Below, in pieces: positions 24,592 to 33,115 of a stretch of 44,646 bases of DNA (the stretch's first letter is position 1; every line of letters begins with the position of its first letter). The DNA is from an uncultured Eubacterium sp. (lineage in GTDB: Bacteria; Bacillota; Clostridia; Lachnospirales; Lachnospiraceae): NCBI GenBank assembly GCA_934316925.1, contig CAKREC010000014.1:1-44646 (forward strand), in the 5' to 3' direction. A program made the position numbers and the translations under genes. Under the pieces are notes generated by a model, which was given only the letters and a program-made list of their open reading frames with translations, searched no databases and was not told where the DNA came from.

Positions 24592-25865
24592 AATATGTCA
24601 CCTGCCTTTATCAGAGTTTCTCCGGCTGCTAACACACCATCCGGATAATCTTCTTTTGTTGTCTTTCCTGCGATCGCAGTATTCTTTCCAATCGTGACAC
24701 CATCCGGAATCTCGGTATTGTCTCCTACCGTAACAAGATTGAACGCGTATACATCCGGTTTCACTTTGTTTGGAACATCGTCCTCTCCGTCGCCCAGTAC
24801 ACAATTGTCACCGATCGTAGAATCTTCTGCCACGATCGTGCGGTTCAATACGGTATTCTTTCCGATCGATGCCGAATTCATAATGATCGAATCACGGACA
24901 ACTGCTCCCTCTTCAATCGTAACTCCGGAACCAATAACCGAATTATGTACCTCGCCATATATCTCACAGCCATCCCCCATGATCGCTTTGTCGATAATGG
25001 CATCCTCAGCGATATACTGAGGCCGGATCCAGTCGTTCTTCGTATAGATCTTCCAGAACTCCTCATACAGGTTGAATACCGGAATCAGATCGATCAGTTC
25101 CATATTGGCTTCCCAATACGAACCCAGTGTTCCTACATCCTTCCAATAACTGTTGTATTCGTAGGCAAAAATACGGTCACCACGCTGATGACAATATGGC
25201 AGGACATGCTTACCAAAGTCACAGCCATTCTGATCTTTCAATGTGATCAGCGCTTCTTTCAATACCGGCCAGGAGAATATGTAAATTCCCATAGAAGCCA
25301 GATTGCTTCTTGGCTTCTCAGGTTTTTCTTCAAACTCCATGATGCGATGAGAATCATCCGTAATACAAACCCCAAAACGGCTGGCTTCCTCGATCGGCAC
25401 CGGCATTGTAGCCATCGTAATATCCGCATTGTTTGCTTTGTGGAAATCCAACATTACCTGGTAATCCATCTTGTAGATGTGATCACCACCCAGGATCAAT
25501 ACATAATCCGGGTTGTAGTATTCCATATACTTAAGATTCTGGTAAATGGCATTGGCTGTACCGGAATACCATTCACTACTTGTACTCTTCTCGTATGGTG
25601 GAAGAACGGATACGCCCCCAATATTGCGATCCAGATCCCACGGAATACCAATTCCAATGTGCGTGTTCAACTTCAATGGCTGATACTGTGTCAATACACC
25701 TACAGTATCTACTCCGGAATTGATACAATTGCTCAATGGAAAATCAATGATACGATACTTTCCCCCAAAAGCTACAGCAGGTTTTGCTACATTCGATGTC
25801 AAAACTCCCAGTCTTGATCCTTGCCCCCCGGCAAGCAACATGGCAATCATTTCTTTTTTTATCAT
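24588..25865 (-). CDS. glgC: Glucose-1-phosphate adenylyltransferase (ADP-glucose pyrophosphorylase)
   Basis: 425-residue catalytic subunit that makes ADP-glucose from glucose-1-phosphate and ATP, the committed step of glycogen synthesis. The ATP loop [15 protein letters not shown] is near residues 8-22, and [11 protein letters not shown] and the [12 protein letters not shown] motif follow. A C-terminal beta-helix is seen with [19 protein letters not shown] repeats. An upstream in-frame ATG would add 24 hydrophobic residues; the ATG at 25865 is preferred because GGGGTGAT precedes it and it starts next to the catalytic loop. A TATAAT box lies about 35 bases upstream, with a weak -35. Confidence 0.96.
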   Translation of the reverse strand: MIKKEMIAMLLAGGQGSRLGVLTSNVAKPAVAFGGKYRIIDFPLSNCINSGVDTVGVLTQYQPLKLNTHIGIGIPWDLDRNIGGVSVLPPYEKSTSSEWYSGTANAIYQNLKYMEYYNPDYVLILGGDHIYKMDYQVMLDFHKANNADITMATMPVPIEEASRFGVCITDDSHRIMEFEEKPEKPRSNLASMGIYIFSWPVLKEALITLKDQNGCDFGKHVLPYCHQRGDRIFAYEYNSYWKDVGTLGSYWEANMELIDLIPVFNLYEEFWKIYTKNDWIRPQYIAEDAIIDKAIMGDGCEIYGEVHNSVIGSGVTIEEGAVVRDSIIMNSASIGKNTVLNRTIVAEDSTIGDNCVLGDGEDDVPNKVKPDVYAFNLVTVGDNTEIPDGVTIGKNTAIAGKTTKEDYPDGVLAAGETLIKAGDIL

Positions 25866-26016
25866 GTTATCACCCCTGTTGTAATATAATAAAATGATTA
25901 TAACACATTTGCCAAGAATTGTGTATAAAATATACAATTATTTTTTCAGATATTGATAAAATTCGTCAATTTATACAAGCAATTACCATTTTCCTTCGGC
26001 AGTTTCACCTTATATC

Positions 26017-26045
26017 TTGTTTTTTCCATAGTCGGAATATATAAT
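26017..26045 (+). promoter_or_regulatory. Promoter of murC
   Basis: TTGTTT (26017-26022), 17-bp spacer, perfect TATAAT (26040-26045). Leader of about 35 nt. Divergent from glgC. Confidence 0.65.
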
Positions 26046-26086
26046 GAAGATATCAATAATATAAAATGATAGGAGAGGTAAAAACC

Positions 26087-27469
26087 ATGTTCGAAATTGA
26101 TTTCAATCACCCATGTCATGTCCACTTTATTGGCATTGGTGGCATAAGTATGAGTGGTTTTGCTGAGCTGCTCCACACTGCCGGATTTACCATTACCGGT
26201 TCTGACTGGCATGCGAGCAAGATCACAAAACATCTGGAAAGTCTTGGCATACAAGTAGTATATGAGCAAGTAGCTGAGAATATTACTAAAGATATTGATT
26301 TAGTTGTTTATACGGCAGCTGTAAAATCCACCAATCCGGAGTATGCCCGCGCCGAGGAGCTTGGTATTCCTATGATGGAGCGTGCCCGCATGGTCGGACA
26401 GGTCATGAAAAATTATCACTCTGCGATCGCGATCGCCGGAACCCATGGAAAAACCACGACCACATCCATTGCCTCTCATATTTTCTTAGAGGCAGACATG
26501 GATCCTACGATCTCTGTCGGCGGCATTCTCCCTGCGATCCATGGCAATATCCGTGTTGGTCACTCGGACAATTTTATTACCGAAGCATGTGAATATACCA
26601 ATAGTTTTCTGCAGTTTTTCCCAACCGTGGGAATCATTCTGAATATTGAAGAAGATCACATGGACTTTTTCAAAGATCTGGCCGATATCCGCCACTCGTT
26701 CCGCAAGTTTGCAGAGCGTATCCCGGCAGACGGCACCTTGATCATCAATGCCGACATTGACAATTATAAGGAGATCAGCGACGGACTTGCGTGCAAAGTC
26801 CTGACCTACAGCCTTGAGGACAAAGAAGCAGACTTTACTGCTGCCAATATTACCTATGACGACTTTGGCCGTGGATCCTTTGACGCCATTGTCAATGGAC
26901 AGAATCATGGTCATTACTCCCTCGCCGTTGTTGGAAAACACAACATTTCCAACACGCTGGCATGTTTGGCACTCGCATCTCTATATGGCATTTCCAACGA
27001 GCATATCCAGAATGCCCTCAGTGCTTTCCACGGGACCGATCGCCGCTTCCAGCTCAAGGGAACCAAAAATGGTTTTACGATCATTGATGACTATGCACAC
27101 CATCCGACTGAGATTGCAGCAACGCTTACTGCGGCAAAGAATTATCCTCACAAATCATTATGGTGCGTATTCCAGCCACATACTTACACAAGAACCAGAG
27201 CCTTTTTAAAGGATTTTGCCAAATCACTTTCGATGGCAGATCATATCATCCTTGCTGACATTTATGCTGCAAGAGAAAAAGACCCGGGTGACATCTCCTC
27301 CCGGACGCTTGCCGATGAACTGAAAAAACTCGGAGCAGACGTTCATTACTATCCATCCTTTGATGAGATTGAACAATTTATTTTAAAAAATTTAGTCGAC
27401 GGTGACCTGTTGATAACTATGGGTGCCGGAAACGTCGTAGAAATCGGAGAAAACCTCCTGAACAAATAA
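26087..27469 (+). CDS. murC: UDP-N-acetylmuramate--L-alanine ligase
   Basis: 460-residue ATP-dependent ligase that adds the first amino acid to UDP-MurNAc in peptidoglycan synthesis. N-terminal Rossmann part with HFIGIGGISMSG at about 12-23; ATP loop GTHGKTTTTS near 118-127; central EACEY...NIEEDHMDFF; C-terminal domain with DDYAHHPTEIAAT and FQPHTYTRT. The frame opens seven codons earlier, but the ATG at 26087 has AGGAGAGG upstream and matches family length. It stands alone: the following 330 bases contain DnaA-box-like sites and a new promoter. Confidence 0.96.
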   Translation: MFEIDFNHPCHVHFIGIGGISMSGFAELLHTAGFTITGSDWHASKITKHLESLGIQVVYEQVAENITKDIDLVVYTAAVKSTNPEYARAEELGIPMMERARMVGQVMKNYHSAIAIAGTHGKTTTTSIASHIFLEADMDPTISVGGILPAIHGNIRVGHSDNFITEACEYTNSFLQFFPTVGIILNIEEDHMDFFKDLADIRHSFRKFAERIPADGTLIINADIDNYKEISDGLACKVLTYSLEDKEADFTAANITYDDFGRGSFDAIVNGQNHGHYSLAVVGKHNISNTLACLALASLYGISNEHIQNALSAFHGTDRRFQLKGTKNGFTIIDDYAHHPTEIAATLTAAKNYPHKSLWCVFQPHTYTRTRAFLKDFAKSLSMADHIILADIYAAREKDPGDISSRTLADELKKLGADVHYYPSFDEIEQFILKNLVDGDLLITMGAGNVVEIGENLLNK

Positions 27470-27470
27470 T

Positions 27471-27662
27471 TTATCCACATTATCCACAGCCTTATCAACA
27501 TTCAGTAGTACACTTTGGCTGTGGATACTTTTTTGTCAAGCTTTTTTTCAATTTTTTGCAATTTTTTATCCACAATGCCACAAAGCCCGTATTTACGGCA
27601 TTTGTTGAATTCTTTTCTACAAAAATAGTAAAATCGAACATTTGTTGTCAACATTATCAACA
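27471..27662. promoter_or_regulatory. Cluster of six DnaA-box-like sites
   Basis: The 331-bp gap between murC and dnaD contains three exact TTATCCACA boxes (27471-27479, 27480-27488 directly adjoining, and 27566-27574), two TTATCAACA boxes (27492-27500 and 27654-27662) and a reverse TGTGGATAC (27520-27528). Between them are T-rich runs (27529-27568). TTATNCACA is the known DnaA recognition sequence. The cluster lies upstream of helicase-loading genes. Nothing else apart from the dnaD promoter is seen in the gap. Confidence 0.75.
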
Positions 27663-27707
27663 CTATTAACAACTTTTTTATGCAAGTATTTTGTCGATTG
27701 TTGACAT

Positions 27708-27736
27708 TTGCATGAGAATTTTCTTTATGATATACT
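27708..27736 (+). promoter_or_regulatory. Promoter of the dnaD-dnaI(-prs) unit
   Basis: TTGCAT (27708-27713), 17-bp spacer, TATACT (27731-27736). A TTGACA lies just upstream (27701-27706) but too far from this -10. The promoter is 45 bp downstream of the last DnaA-box-like site. Confidence 0.65.
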
Positions 27737-27800
27737 CCTTGTGCACAGAATATAAAAAGATAGAATTTAGCTGATATTCGCTATAGAATGGAGCATATTT

Positions 27801-28901
27801 ATGAGTATACATATTACAACAGATCTGAATTCAGGAAATACGATCATTCCGAATTCTTTTATTACAAAATATATGAGTGCAGCCGATGGCAACTTTGTCA
27901 AATTGTATCTATATCTGTCCATGGCAAGCCAGAACCAGGAAGCGGCATCTGCGCTGTCCGTTCGTTCGTTGGCAGACCATCTGGAGTGTACAGAAAGTGA
28001 TGTCCAGCGCGGTCTTCACTACTGGCAGCGTGAATCCCTGCTCTCTCTGGAAGAAACAGACGGTACGATCACCGGCATTACGTTGCTTGCAAATTCCAAC
28101 AAAGATCAGACCAGAGCATCGCAGCAGCCTGTACATGAAACATCCGCACCTTCAGCGGCAGCAACACCGGTTTCTGCTGAACTGGCAGCATCTTCTACCA
28201 TGAATGTGGCGATCCCGGATAAGCAGACATACACACCACTGCAGGCAGAGGCACTGATGAAAGATTCTGAGATTGATGAAGCGATCAGTGGCGTCGAACG
28301 GCTTTTAGGCGAGCCGGTATCGCAATCGCATCTGCAGACGATCCTGTATTTTATGTGTGATGTAGGTTTTTCTTCCGAACTGGTAAAGACGTTATATGCT
28401 ACGGCAGTAAAAAAGGGAAAGAAGAATCCAAATTACATTGAAGCGATCGGTATCTCATGGGCTGCCCAGGGCATACACACACCGGAGGAAGCCAAAGCGG
28501 AGTCTGAAAATTTCGGCGGTCGTTATTCGCTTGTTGCCAGAGCATTTGGCATTCATGGTATGCTCAAACCGGTTCAGTGTGATATCGTAGACAGCTGGGA
28601 CGAATATCATTTTGACGATACAATCATTGAAGAGGCCTGCCGCCGCACCGTATTGCAGACAGGCGACGCCAATTTTCAATACGCGTCCAAGATCCTGTCA
28701 AACTGGCACAACAAACAGATTTCTACTTTACAGGACATTGAACGAAGTGACGAAAGCTACAAACAGAAAAAGAAAAATTCCACAACCAAAAAAACAGGTT
28801 CTGCTTCGAAAAATCAATTCCAGAATTTTCCGCAGCGTTCCTATTCAGAGAGCGATTATTCCAACTTAGAACGTCAGCTTTTACAGGGACAGCATAGTTA
28901 G
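27801..28901 (+). CDS. DnaD-family replication initiation protein
   Basis: 366 residues. An N-terminal winged-helix-like part (about 15-95) is followed by an alanine/proline/serine-rich linker (about 100-145), then two DnaD/DnaB_2 domains at about 150-222 and 228-300. Each ends in the family YxxxIxxxW motif: YIEAIGISW and YASKILSNW. A lysine-rich disordered tail follows. DnaD proteins help load the replicative helicase at origins and stalled forks. The two domains in tandem resemble Bacillus DnaB or clostridial DnaD-like proteins, so I give no symbol. Start behind GGAG. dnaI follows closely, and the DnaA-box cluster is directly upstream. Confidence 0.88.
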   Translation: MSIHITTDLNSGNTIIPNSFITKYMSAADGNFVKLYLYLSMASQNQEAASALSVRSLADHLECTESDVQRGLHYWQRESLLSLEETDGTITGITLLANSNKDQTRASQQPVHETSAPSAAATPVSAELAASSTMNVAIPDKQTYTPLQAEALMKDSEIDEAISGVERLLGEPVSQSHLQTILYFMCDVGFSSELVKTLYATAVKKGKKNPNYIEAIGISWAAQGIHTPEEAKAESENFGGRYSLVARAFGIHGMLKPVQCDIVDSWDEYHFDDTIIEEACRRTVLQTGDANFQYASKILSNWHNKQISTLQDIERSDESYKQKKKNSTTKKTGSASKNQFQNFPQRSYSESDYSNLERQLLQGQHS

Positions 28902-28924
28902 TGAATTTTCGAATGGAGGATCAC

Positions 28925-29917
28925 ATGGTACTTACAAACAGCCAATATGAACAGCTGATGTCCGCATATTACGCACGGCAGTTACGCACAAAGGACATCA
29001 TGGACGAGCGTCACCAGGAGATTGCTGCCAGGATTCCGGAGATGGAGTCACTGGATGCACAGATCCGGGAATTATCCCTTGCATTTGCCAAAGAAAAGCT
29101 CAGCGGCAGATCTACAAGCACCGATCTGGACAAACAGATCCAGGCAATTACAGTCAAAAAAGAAAAACTGCTTGAAAAACATGGCTTTCCTGTTGACTAC
29201 CTGAAACCGGTATACACCTGCAAAGACTGCAAAGATACCGGATATGTCGGGGACAAGAAATGTCACTGTTTTGAAAATGCCATTGTAAATTATTTATACT
29301 CGCAATCCAATCTACAGGACATTTTGCAAAATGAAAATTTTTCTCATTTTGATATTTCGCTGTATCCGGATGATTATATAGAAGAAACGACCGGGCTCAG
29401 TCCGCGTAGCAATATGTCACGAATCTTGAGCACGGCAAAGGATTTTGTCATGCATTTTGACGAAGTTCATGGCAATCTTTTACTATATGGCAATACCGGT
29501 GTCGGAAAAACCTTCCTCACCAACTGCATTGCCAAGGAACTTTTGGACAGTTCTCACACCGTTGTTTACTTGACTTCCTTGCAACTATTTGATATTTTAG
29601 AGTCGTACAAGTTCGACCGCGAGTTATCCTATGCCAAAAAGGATGCCACGATCTCTTATATTTTAGACAGTGATCTTCTTATCATTGATGATCTTGGTAC
29701 CGAGTTGAACAATAGTTTTACTTCGTCACAGCTGTATCGCTGCATTGACACACGATTGAACTATCATCGTTCTACGATCATCTCGACCAATCTGTCTTTT
29801 GACGATCTGCGAGAACAATACAGCGAACGGATCTTCTCCCGTATCACGAGCAATTACACTCTGTTAAAGCTTACCGGAGACGACATCCGTCTGAAATTAG
29901 CTATATCGCGCACCTGA
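28925..29917 (+). CDS. dnaI: Helicase loader, DnaC/DnaI family AAA+ ATPase
   Basis: 330-residue AAA+ ATPase that loads the replicative helicase on DNA. An N-terminal helical region (about 1-90) is followed by a small zinc-binding motif with C99, C102, C113 and C115, then the ATPase with Walker A GNTGVGKT at 189-196 and Walker B LLIIDDLGTE near 251-260 (D255/D256). The frame opens at a GTG overlapping the dnaD stop; the ATG at 28925 is preferred because GGAGG precedes it. It is often labelled dnaC in clostridia. It follows the dnaD-like gene by 23 bases, so both steps of helicase loading are co-transcribed. Confidence 0.94.
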   Translation: MVLTNSQYEQLMSAYYARQLRTKDIMDERHQEIAARIPEMESLDAQIRELSLAFAKEKLSGRSTSTDLDKQIQAITVKKEKLLEKHGFPVDYLKPVYTCKDCKDTGYVGDKKCHCFENAIVNYLYSQSNLQDILQNENFSHFDISLYPDDYIEETTGLSPRSNMSRILSTAKDFVMHFDEVHGNLLLYGNTGVGKTFLTNCIAKELLDSSHTVVYLTSLQLFDILESYKFDRELSYAKKDATISYILDSDLLIIDDLGTELNNSFTSSQLYRCIDTRLNYHRSTIISTNLSFDDLREQYSERIFSRITSNYTLLKLTGDDIRLKLAISRT

Positions 29918-29994
29918 CCAGGTGCCATTCCGGGCATTCCCCGGCTATATAGATCCAGTAACTACAAGCAAAGATTTTTTGGAGGAAATTTATA

Positions 29995-31164
29995 ATGAGT
30001 CAAAAAGATTTATCCCAGACAATTCCATATGGCGACCTTGCGATCATCCCTTTAGAAAGCAGCCGCATAATCGGTAAAAAAGTTGATGACTACATCGTTG
30101 GATGGAGAAACGAATCCAATCCCGGTACATCGATTCATTTTACCAATTACAAAAAAGATTCTTACATTCTGGACGCCGTTTGTCCACGATTTGGTTCCGG
30201 TGAAGCCAAAGGTATTTTAAATGAATCCGTTCGCGGTAAAGATGTTTATCTTTTAGTTGATGTATGTAATCACAGCTTATCCTATAAAGTATGTGGCCAG
30301 ATCAATCATATGTCTCCGGACGACCATTATCAGGACTTAAAACGTATGATTGCAGCGATCAGCGGAAAGGCACGCCGAATCACCGTAATTATGCCTTTCT
30401 TGTACGAGAGCAGACAGCACCGCCGCAGCTCCAGAGAATCTCTTGACTGTGCATTAGCCCTTCAGGAACTTACCAATATGGGTGTAGAAAATATCATCAC
30501 ATTCGATGCTCACGATCCACGTGTCCAGAATGCGATCCCATTGAAGAGTTTTGAAACGGTTCAGCCTACGTACCAGTTCATCAAAGCACTTCTTGCCAAT
30601 GTCGATGACATTCACATGAACGCAGAAAACATGATGATCATCAGTCCAGACGAAGGTGCTATGGGACGAGCTATTTACTTCGGAAATGTAGCTGGTGTTG
30701 ATGTTGGTACCTTCTATAAGAGAAGAGATTATACACAGATCATTGAAGGAAGAAATCCGATCATCGCTCATGAATTCCTCGGCTCTGACGTAGCAGGAAA
30801 AGATGTTGTTGTCATCGACGACATGATCTCTTCCGGCGAGAGTATGATCGATGTAGCAACTGAATTAAAACGCAGAAATGCTGGTCGTATCTTCATCGCA
30901 TCCACATTTGGACTTTTCACAAATGGTCTTGAAAAATTCGATAAGGCATACGAAACTGGTTTGATCTACCGCGTTATGACAACAAATCTGGTTTACCAGC
31001 CGGAAGAATTGTTGCAGCGTGAGTATTATATCAATGTCGACATGAGCAAATATATTGCTCTGCTGATCGATACTCTGAACCACGATTCCTCGATTTCTGA
31101 ATATCTGAATCCAACCGAGCGAATCGAAAAGATTTTGAAAAAATATCATCAGGACAAAAAATAA
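29995..31164 (+). CDS. prs: Divergent ribose-phosphate pyrophosphokinase (PRPP synthetase)
   Basis: 389 residues, longer than the usual 310-320. Two phosphoribosyltransferase-fold halves are present. Family patterns: PFLYESRQHRRSSRES near 135-150 for the pyrophosphate/ATP region, FDAHDPRVQNA near 168-178, the catalytic-loop KRRDY near 240, and the ribose-phosphate loop VIDDMISSGESM near 280. That loop departs from the common DDxxDTAGT, with S-S-G-E-S instead. Extra length lies in an N-terminal extension of about 30 residues and in insertions. It probably makes PRPP for nucleotide synthesis, but a second, standard prs elsewhere is likely. Start behind TTGGAGG, 77 bases after dnaI. Confidence 0.85.
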   Translation: MSQKDLSQTIPYGDLAIIPLESSRIIGKKVDDYIVGWRNESNPGTSIHFTNYKKDSYILDAVCPRFGSGEAKGILNESVRGKDVYLLVDVCNHSLSYKVCGQINHMSPDDHYQDLKRMIAAISGKARRITVIMPFLYESRQHRRSSRESLDCALALQELTNMGVENIITFDAHDPRVQNAIPLKSFETVQPTYQFIKALLANVDDIHMNAENMMIISPDEGAMGRAIYFGNVAGVDVGTFYKRRDYTQIIEGRNPIIAHEFLGSDVAGKDVVVIDDMISSGESMIDVATELKRRNAGRIFIASTFGLFTNGLEKFDKAYETGLIYRVMTTNLVYQPEELLQREYYINVDMSKYIALLIDTLNHDSSISEYLNPTERIEKILKKYHQDKK

Positions 31165-31180
31165 TTCTTTTCTGAATATA

Positions 31181-31230
31181 CAAAAAGACAGGCAGGAACC
31201 TCACATTTTGGATTCCTGCCTGTTTTTACT
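31181..31230. terminator. Bidirectional terminator between prs and the LRR protein gene
   Basis: ACAGGCAGGAA (31188-31198) pairs with TTCCTGCCTGT (31213-31223), 11 bp around a 14-nt loop. TTTTT follows on the plus strand and CTTTTTG on the minus strand. Serves both convergent units. Confidence 0.9.
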
Positions 31231-31242
31231 TTTCATCCATCA

Positions 31243-33021
31243 TTAGTCATATTGAAATCCACAGAGAACTGCCCCTGTTGTTTTCTTTGTCTTGCGGCTG
31301 AGTTTTATGTAATAAGTGCCCTTCCCTTTTACTTTCAGCAACCGGATCGAATCGTTATTTCCCTTAATATGATATGTCTTGACCGGCTTTTGTTTTCCCT
31401 TCTTGTAAATAGTCACGGTGATCGGGGACTCGCCAAACACTCCACAATTGGCAATGTAAAATTCGCCCTTCGCATTTTTTCTCTTTACAAATTTCATCCA
31501 TTTTACATTTGCGTCGTTGTACGTCATATACTGAAAACCATAGTATTGTGGTGCATTGCGGTCCAGCTTGGATGCCGGTTCTCGTTCCTGCAATGAGGCC
31601 GCTTTCTTTTTCGTCCTGCCACTTTTCTCCGCATGAAAATACACTTTCCGATGTTGTGTCACTTGCAATGTACCGTCGAGTTTTCCGCTTGTGATCCGGA
31701 GTTGAATCCGGTATTTTCCCGGATCAGCTATGAACTGAACCGATTCAGCACTATTTTGTATATCGGTTGAAGTAATGGTGATCCATTTTTTGCCTGTTCG
31801 TCTCTGGATCTGGAAACTTCCCAATGACTCGTTTTGCAAACGAAGCTGTACTAAGATCTCACTTCTTTTATCTACCGCAAAATACATTTTCTTCTGTTTA
31901 TCATCGGTACAAAAACTTTTTTCACCGCCTCCCAATACCAACGTGGATTCCCCACTGTCTGCTGATGTGCTGTCGGTGTTTGTTTTCTTTATGATATCCG
32001 ATAAGGAGATCCCATCGATCATCGTCTGTTCGCCCTCTGTTTTGACGCGGTCCGGATAATACTTTCTGACTGCATCCACCCCTAAAAAGGAGACAAATGC
32101 AGCAAGGCTCTTGGTATCCAATTTGTAGCCGCTCAGATCAATCGGAAGCCCTTTTCCACAATGATCTGCCGGAATCACTTCGTAGATCCATGGCGGCAGT
32201 AAAATGCTCACAGCACCATCACAATGCTCATATACACCATCTTTTACATAATGGCAAAACGCACTGAGGTCAATTGCCAAACAGTTTCCAATGATCTTAA
32301 CTTTCTTCTTGCAACGTGGAACATAGACAAGCGTATATCCCCCTCCCTTTCGTTCTGTAAAGATCAATCCATCCTCCGTGAGGTATTCGGTCGCTGCGTA
32401 ATTCATTTCTTTGTCGATCATTTCATAATTGTAGGTTTCAAACCCCAGCCACGGCAACGTCTTTAAGTCCTTGACCGGCTTCAAAAAATGAAGTTCTTTT
32501 AACACACCATCAAAGACACGGATCGGACGATCCTCAGATCCTTTTCCATAACACTGATAACCTGTCGCTAATTTGACAATTTGCAGCTTTTTGCATCCTT
32601 TAAAAGCCCCTGCGCCCAACAGCTTGAGGTTTTTCGGCAGCGAAATTGTCTGGATCGCTGTCCCCGAAAAACTTTCGATTCCGATTTTTTGAACCGTAGA
32701 CGGCAGGGTCACTTTTTGCAGCTTTTTGCATCCTTTAAAAGCGCTATCACTCACAGAAGTTACCCCGGATCGGATCACAACCTTTTTGATGTTCTTTGTC
32801 GCCTTTTTCGTTCCAAACCTCATATTCCCCGGCATACTCCCTTTTCCCTTTATGATCAGGGTCGCGCCTTTTTTCTCGTATGTTACTGTACTGTTCGTCA
32901 CTCTGGTTTTTGCCAGGCTTATCGTCCGGTTCGTCCTTAGCGCGGAGAATACCACAACTGCAAAAAACAGAAAAAATGCCACCCTGGCACAGCATCGTTT
33001 CCGGATCACATTCATTTCCAT
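31243..33021 (-). CDS. Exported leucine-rich-repeat (BspA-type) protein
   Basis: 592 residues. An N-terminal membrane/signal segment (about 11-28) indicates export; no sortase motif or lipobox is seen. From about 75 to 150 there are BspA-type repeats (SAFKGCKKLQKVTLPSTVQKIG and GAFKGCKKLQIVKL). The middle (about 160-330) is less regular. The C-terminal 230 residues are lysine-rich and contain two beta-sandwich-like segments resembling pre-peptidase C-terminal domains, each with a GxYxIxL pattern (PGKYRIQLRI and GKGTYYIKLS). Function unknown, probably surface or matrix binding. Start behind GAGGAG. It is 94 bases downstream of the PBP gene and ends before a strong terminator. Confidence 0.78.
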   Translation of the reverse strand: MEMNVIRKRCCARVAFFLFFAVVVFSALRTNRTISLAKTRVTNSTVTYEKKGATLIIKGKGSMPGNMRFGTKKATKNIKKVVIRSGVTSVSDSAFKGCKKLQKVTLPSTVQKIGIESFSGTAIQTISLPKNLKLLGAGAFKGCKKLQIVKLATGYQCYGKGSEDRPIRVFDGVLKELHFLKPVKDLKTLPWLGFETYNYEMIDKEMNYAATEYLTEDGLIFTERKGGGYTLVYVPRCKKKVKIIGNCLAIDLSAFCHYVKDGVYEHCDGAVSILLPPWIYEVIPADHCGKGLPIDLSGYKLDTKSLAAFVSFLGVDAVRKYYPDRVKTEGEQTMIDGISLSDIIKKTNTDSTSADSGESTLVLGGGEKSFCTDDKQKKMYFAVDKRSEILVQLRLQNESLGSFQIQRRTGKKWITITSTDIQNSAESVQFIADPGKYRIQLRITSGKLDGTLQVTQHRKVYFHAEKSGRTKKKAASLQEREPASKLDRNAPQYYGFQYMTYNDANVKWMKFVKRKNAKGEFYIANCGVFGESPITVTIYKKGKQKPVKTYHIKGNNDSIRLLKVKGKGTYYIKLSRKTKKTTGAVLCGFQYD

Positions 33022-33115
33022 AACATCACTCCTCTAGATATAGCAAAATACTCCCACTTATCGCATTTGTTTATATAACGAATCAGCAGAAGTATTTGTT
33101 GCATATTTTATTCTT

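Noticed and set aside
24945..25817. 290-codon plus-strand frame
   Set aside because: Antisense to the conserved glgC gene; no family features.
27471..27662. The DnaA-box cluster as the chromosomal replication origin
   Set aside because: No dnaA, dnaN or rpmH nearby, and gene directions to the right mostly point towards the cluster. Kept only as a regulatory DnaA-binding region.
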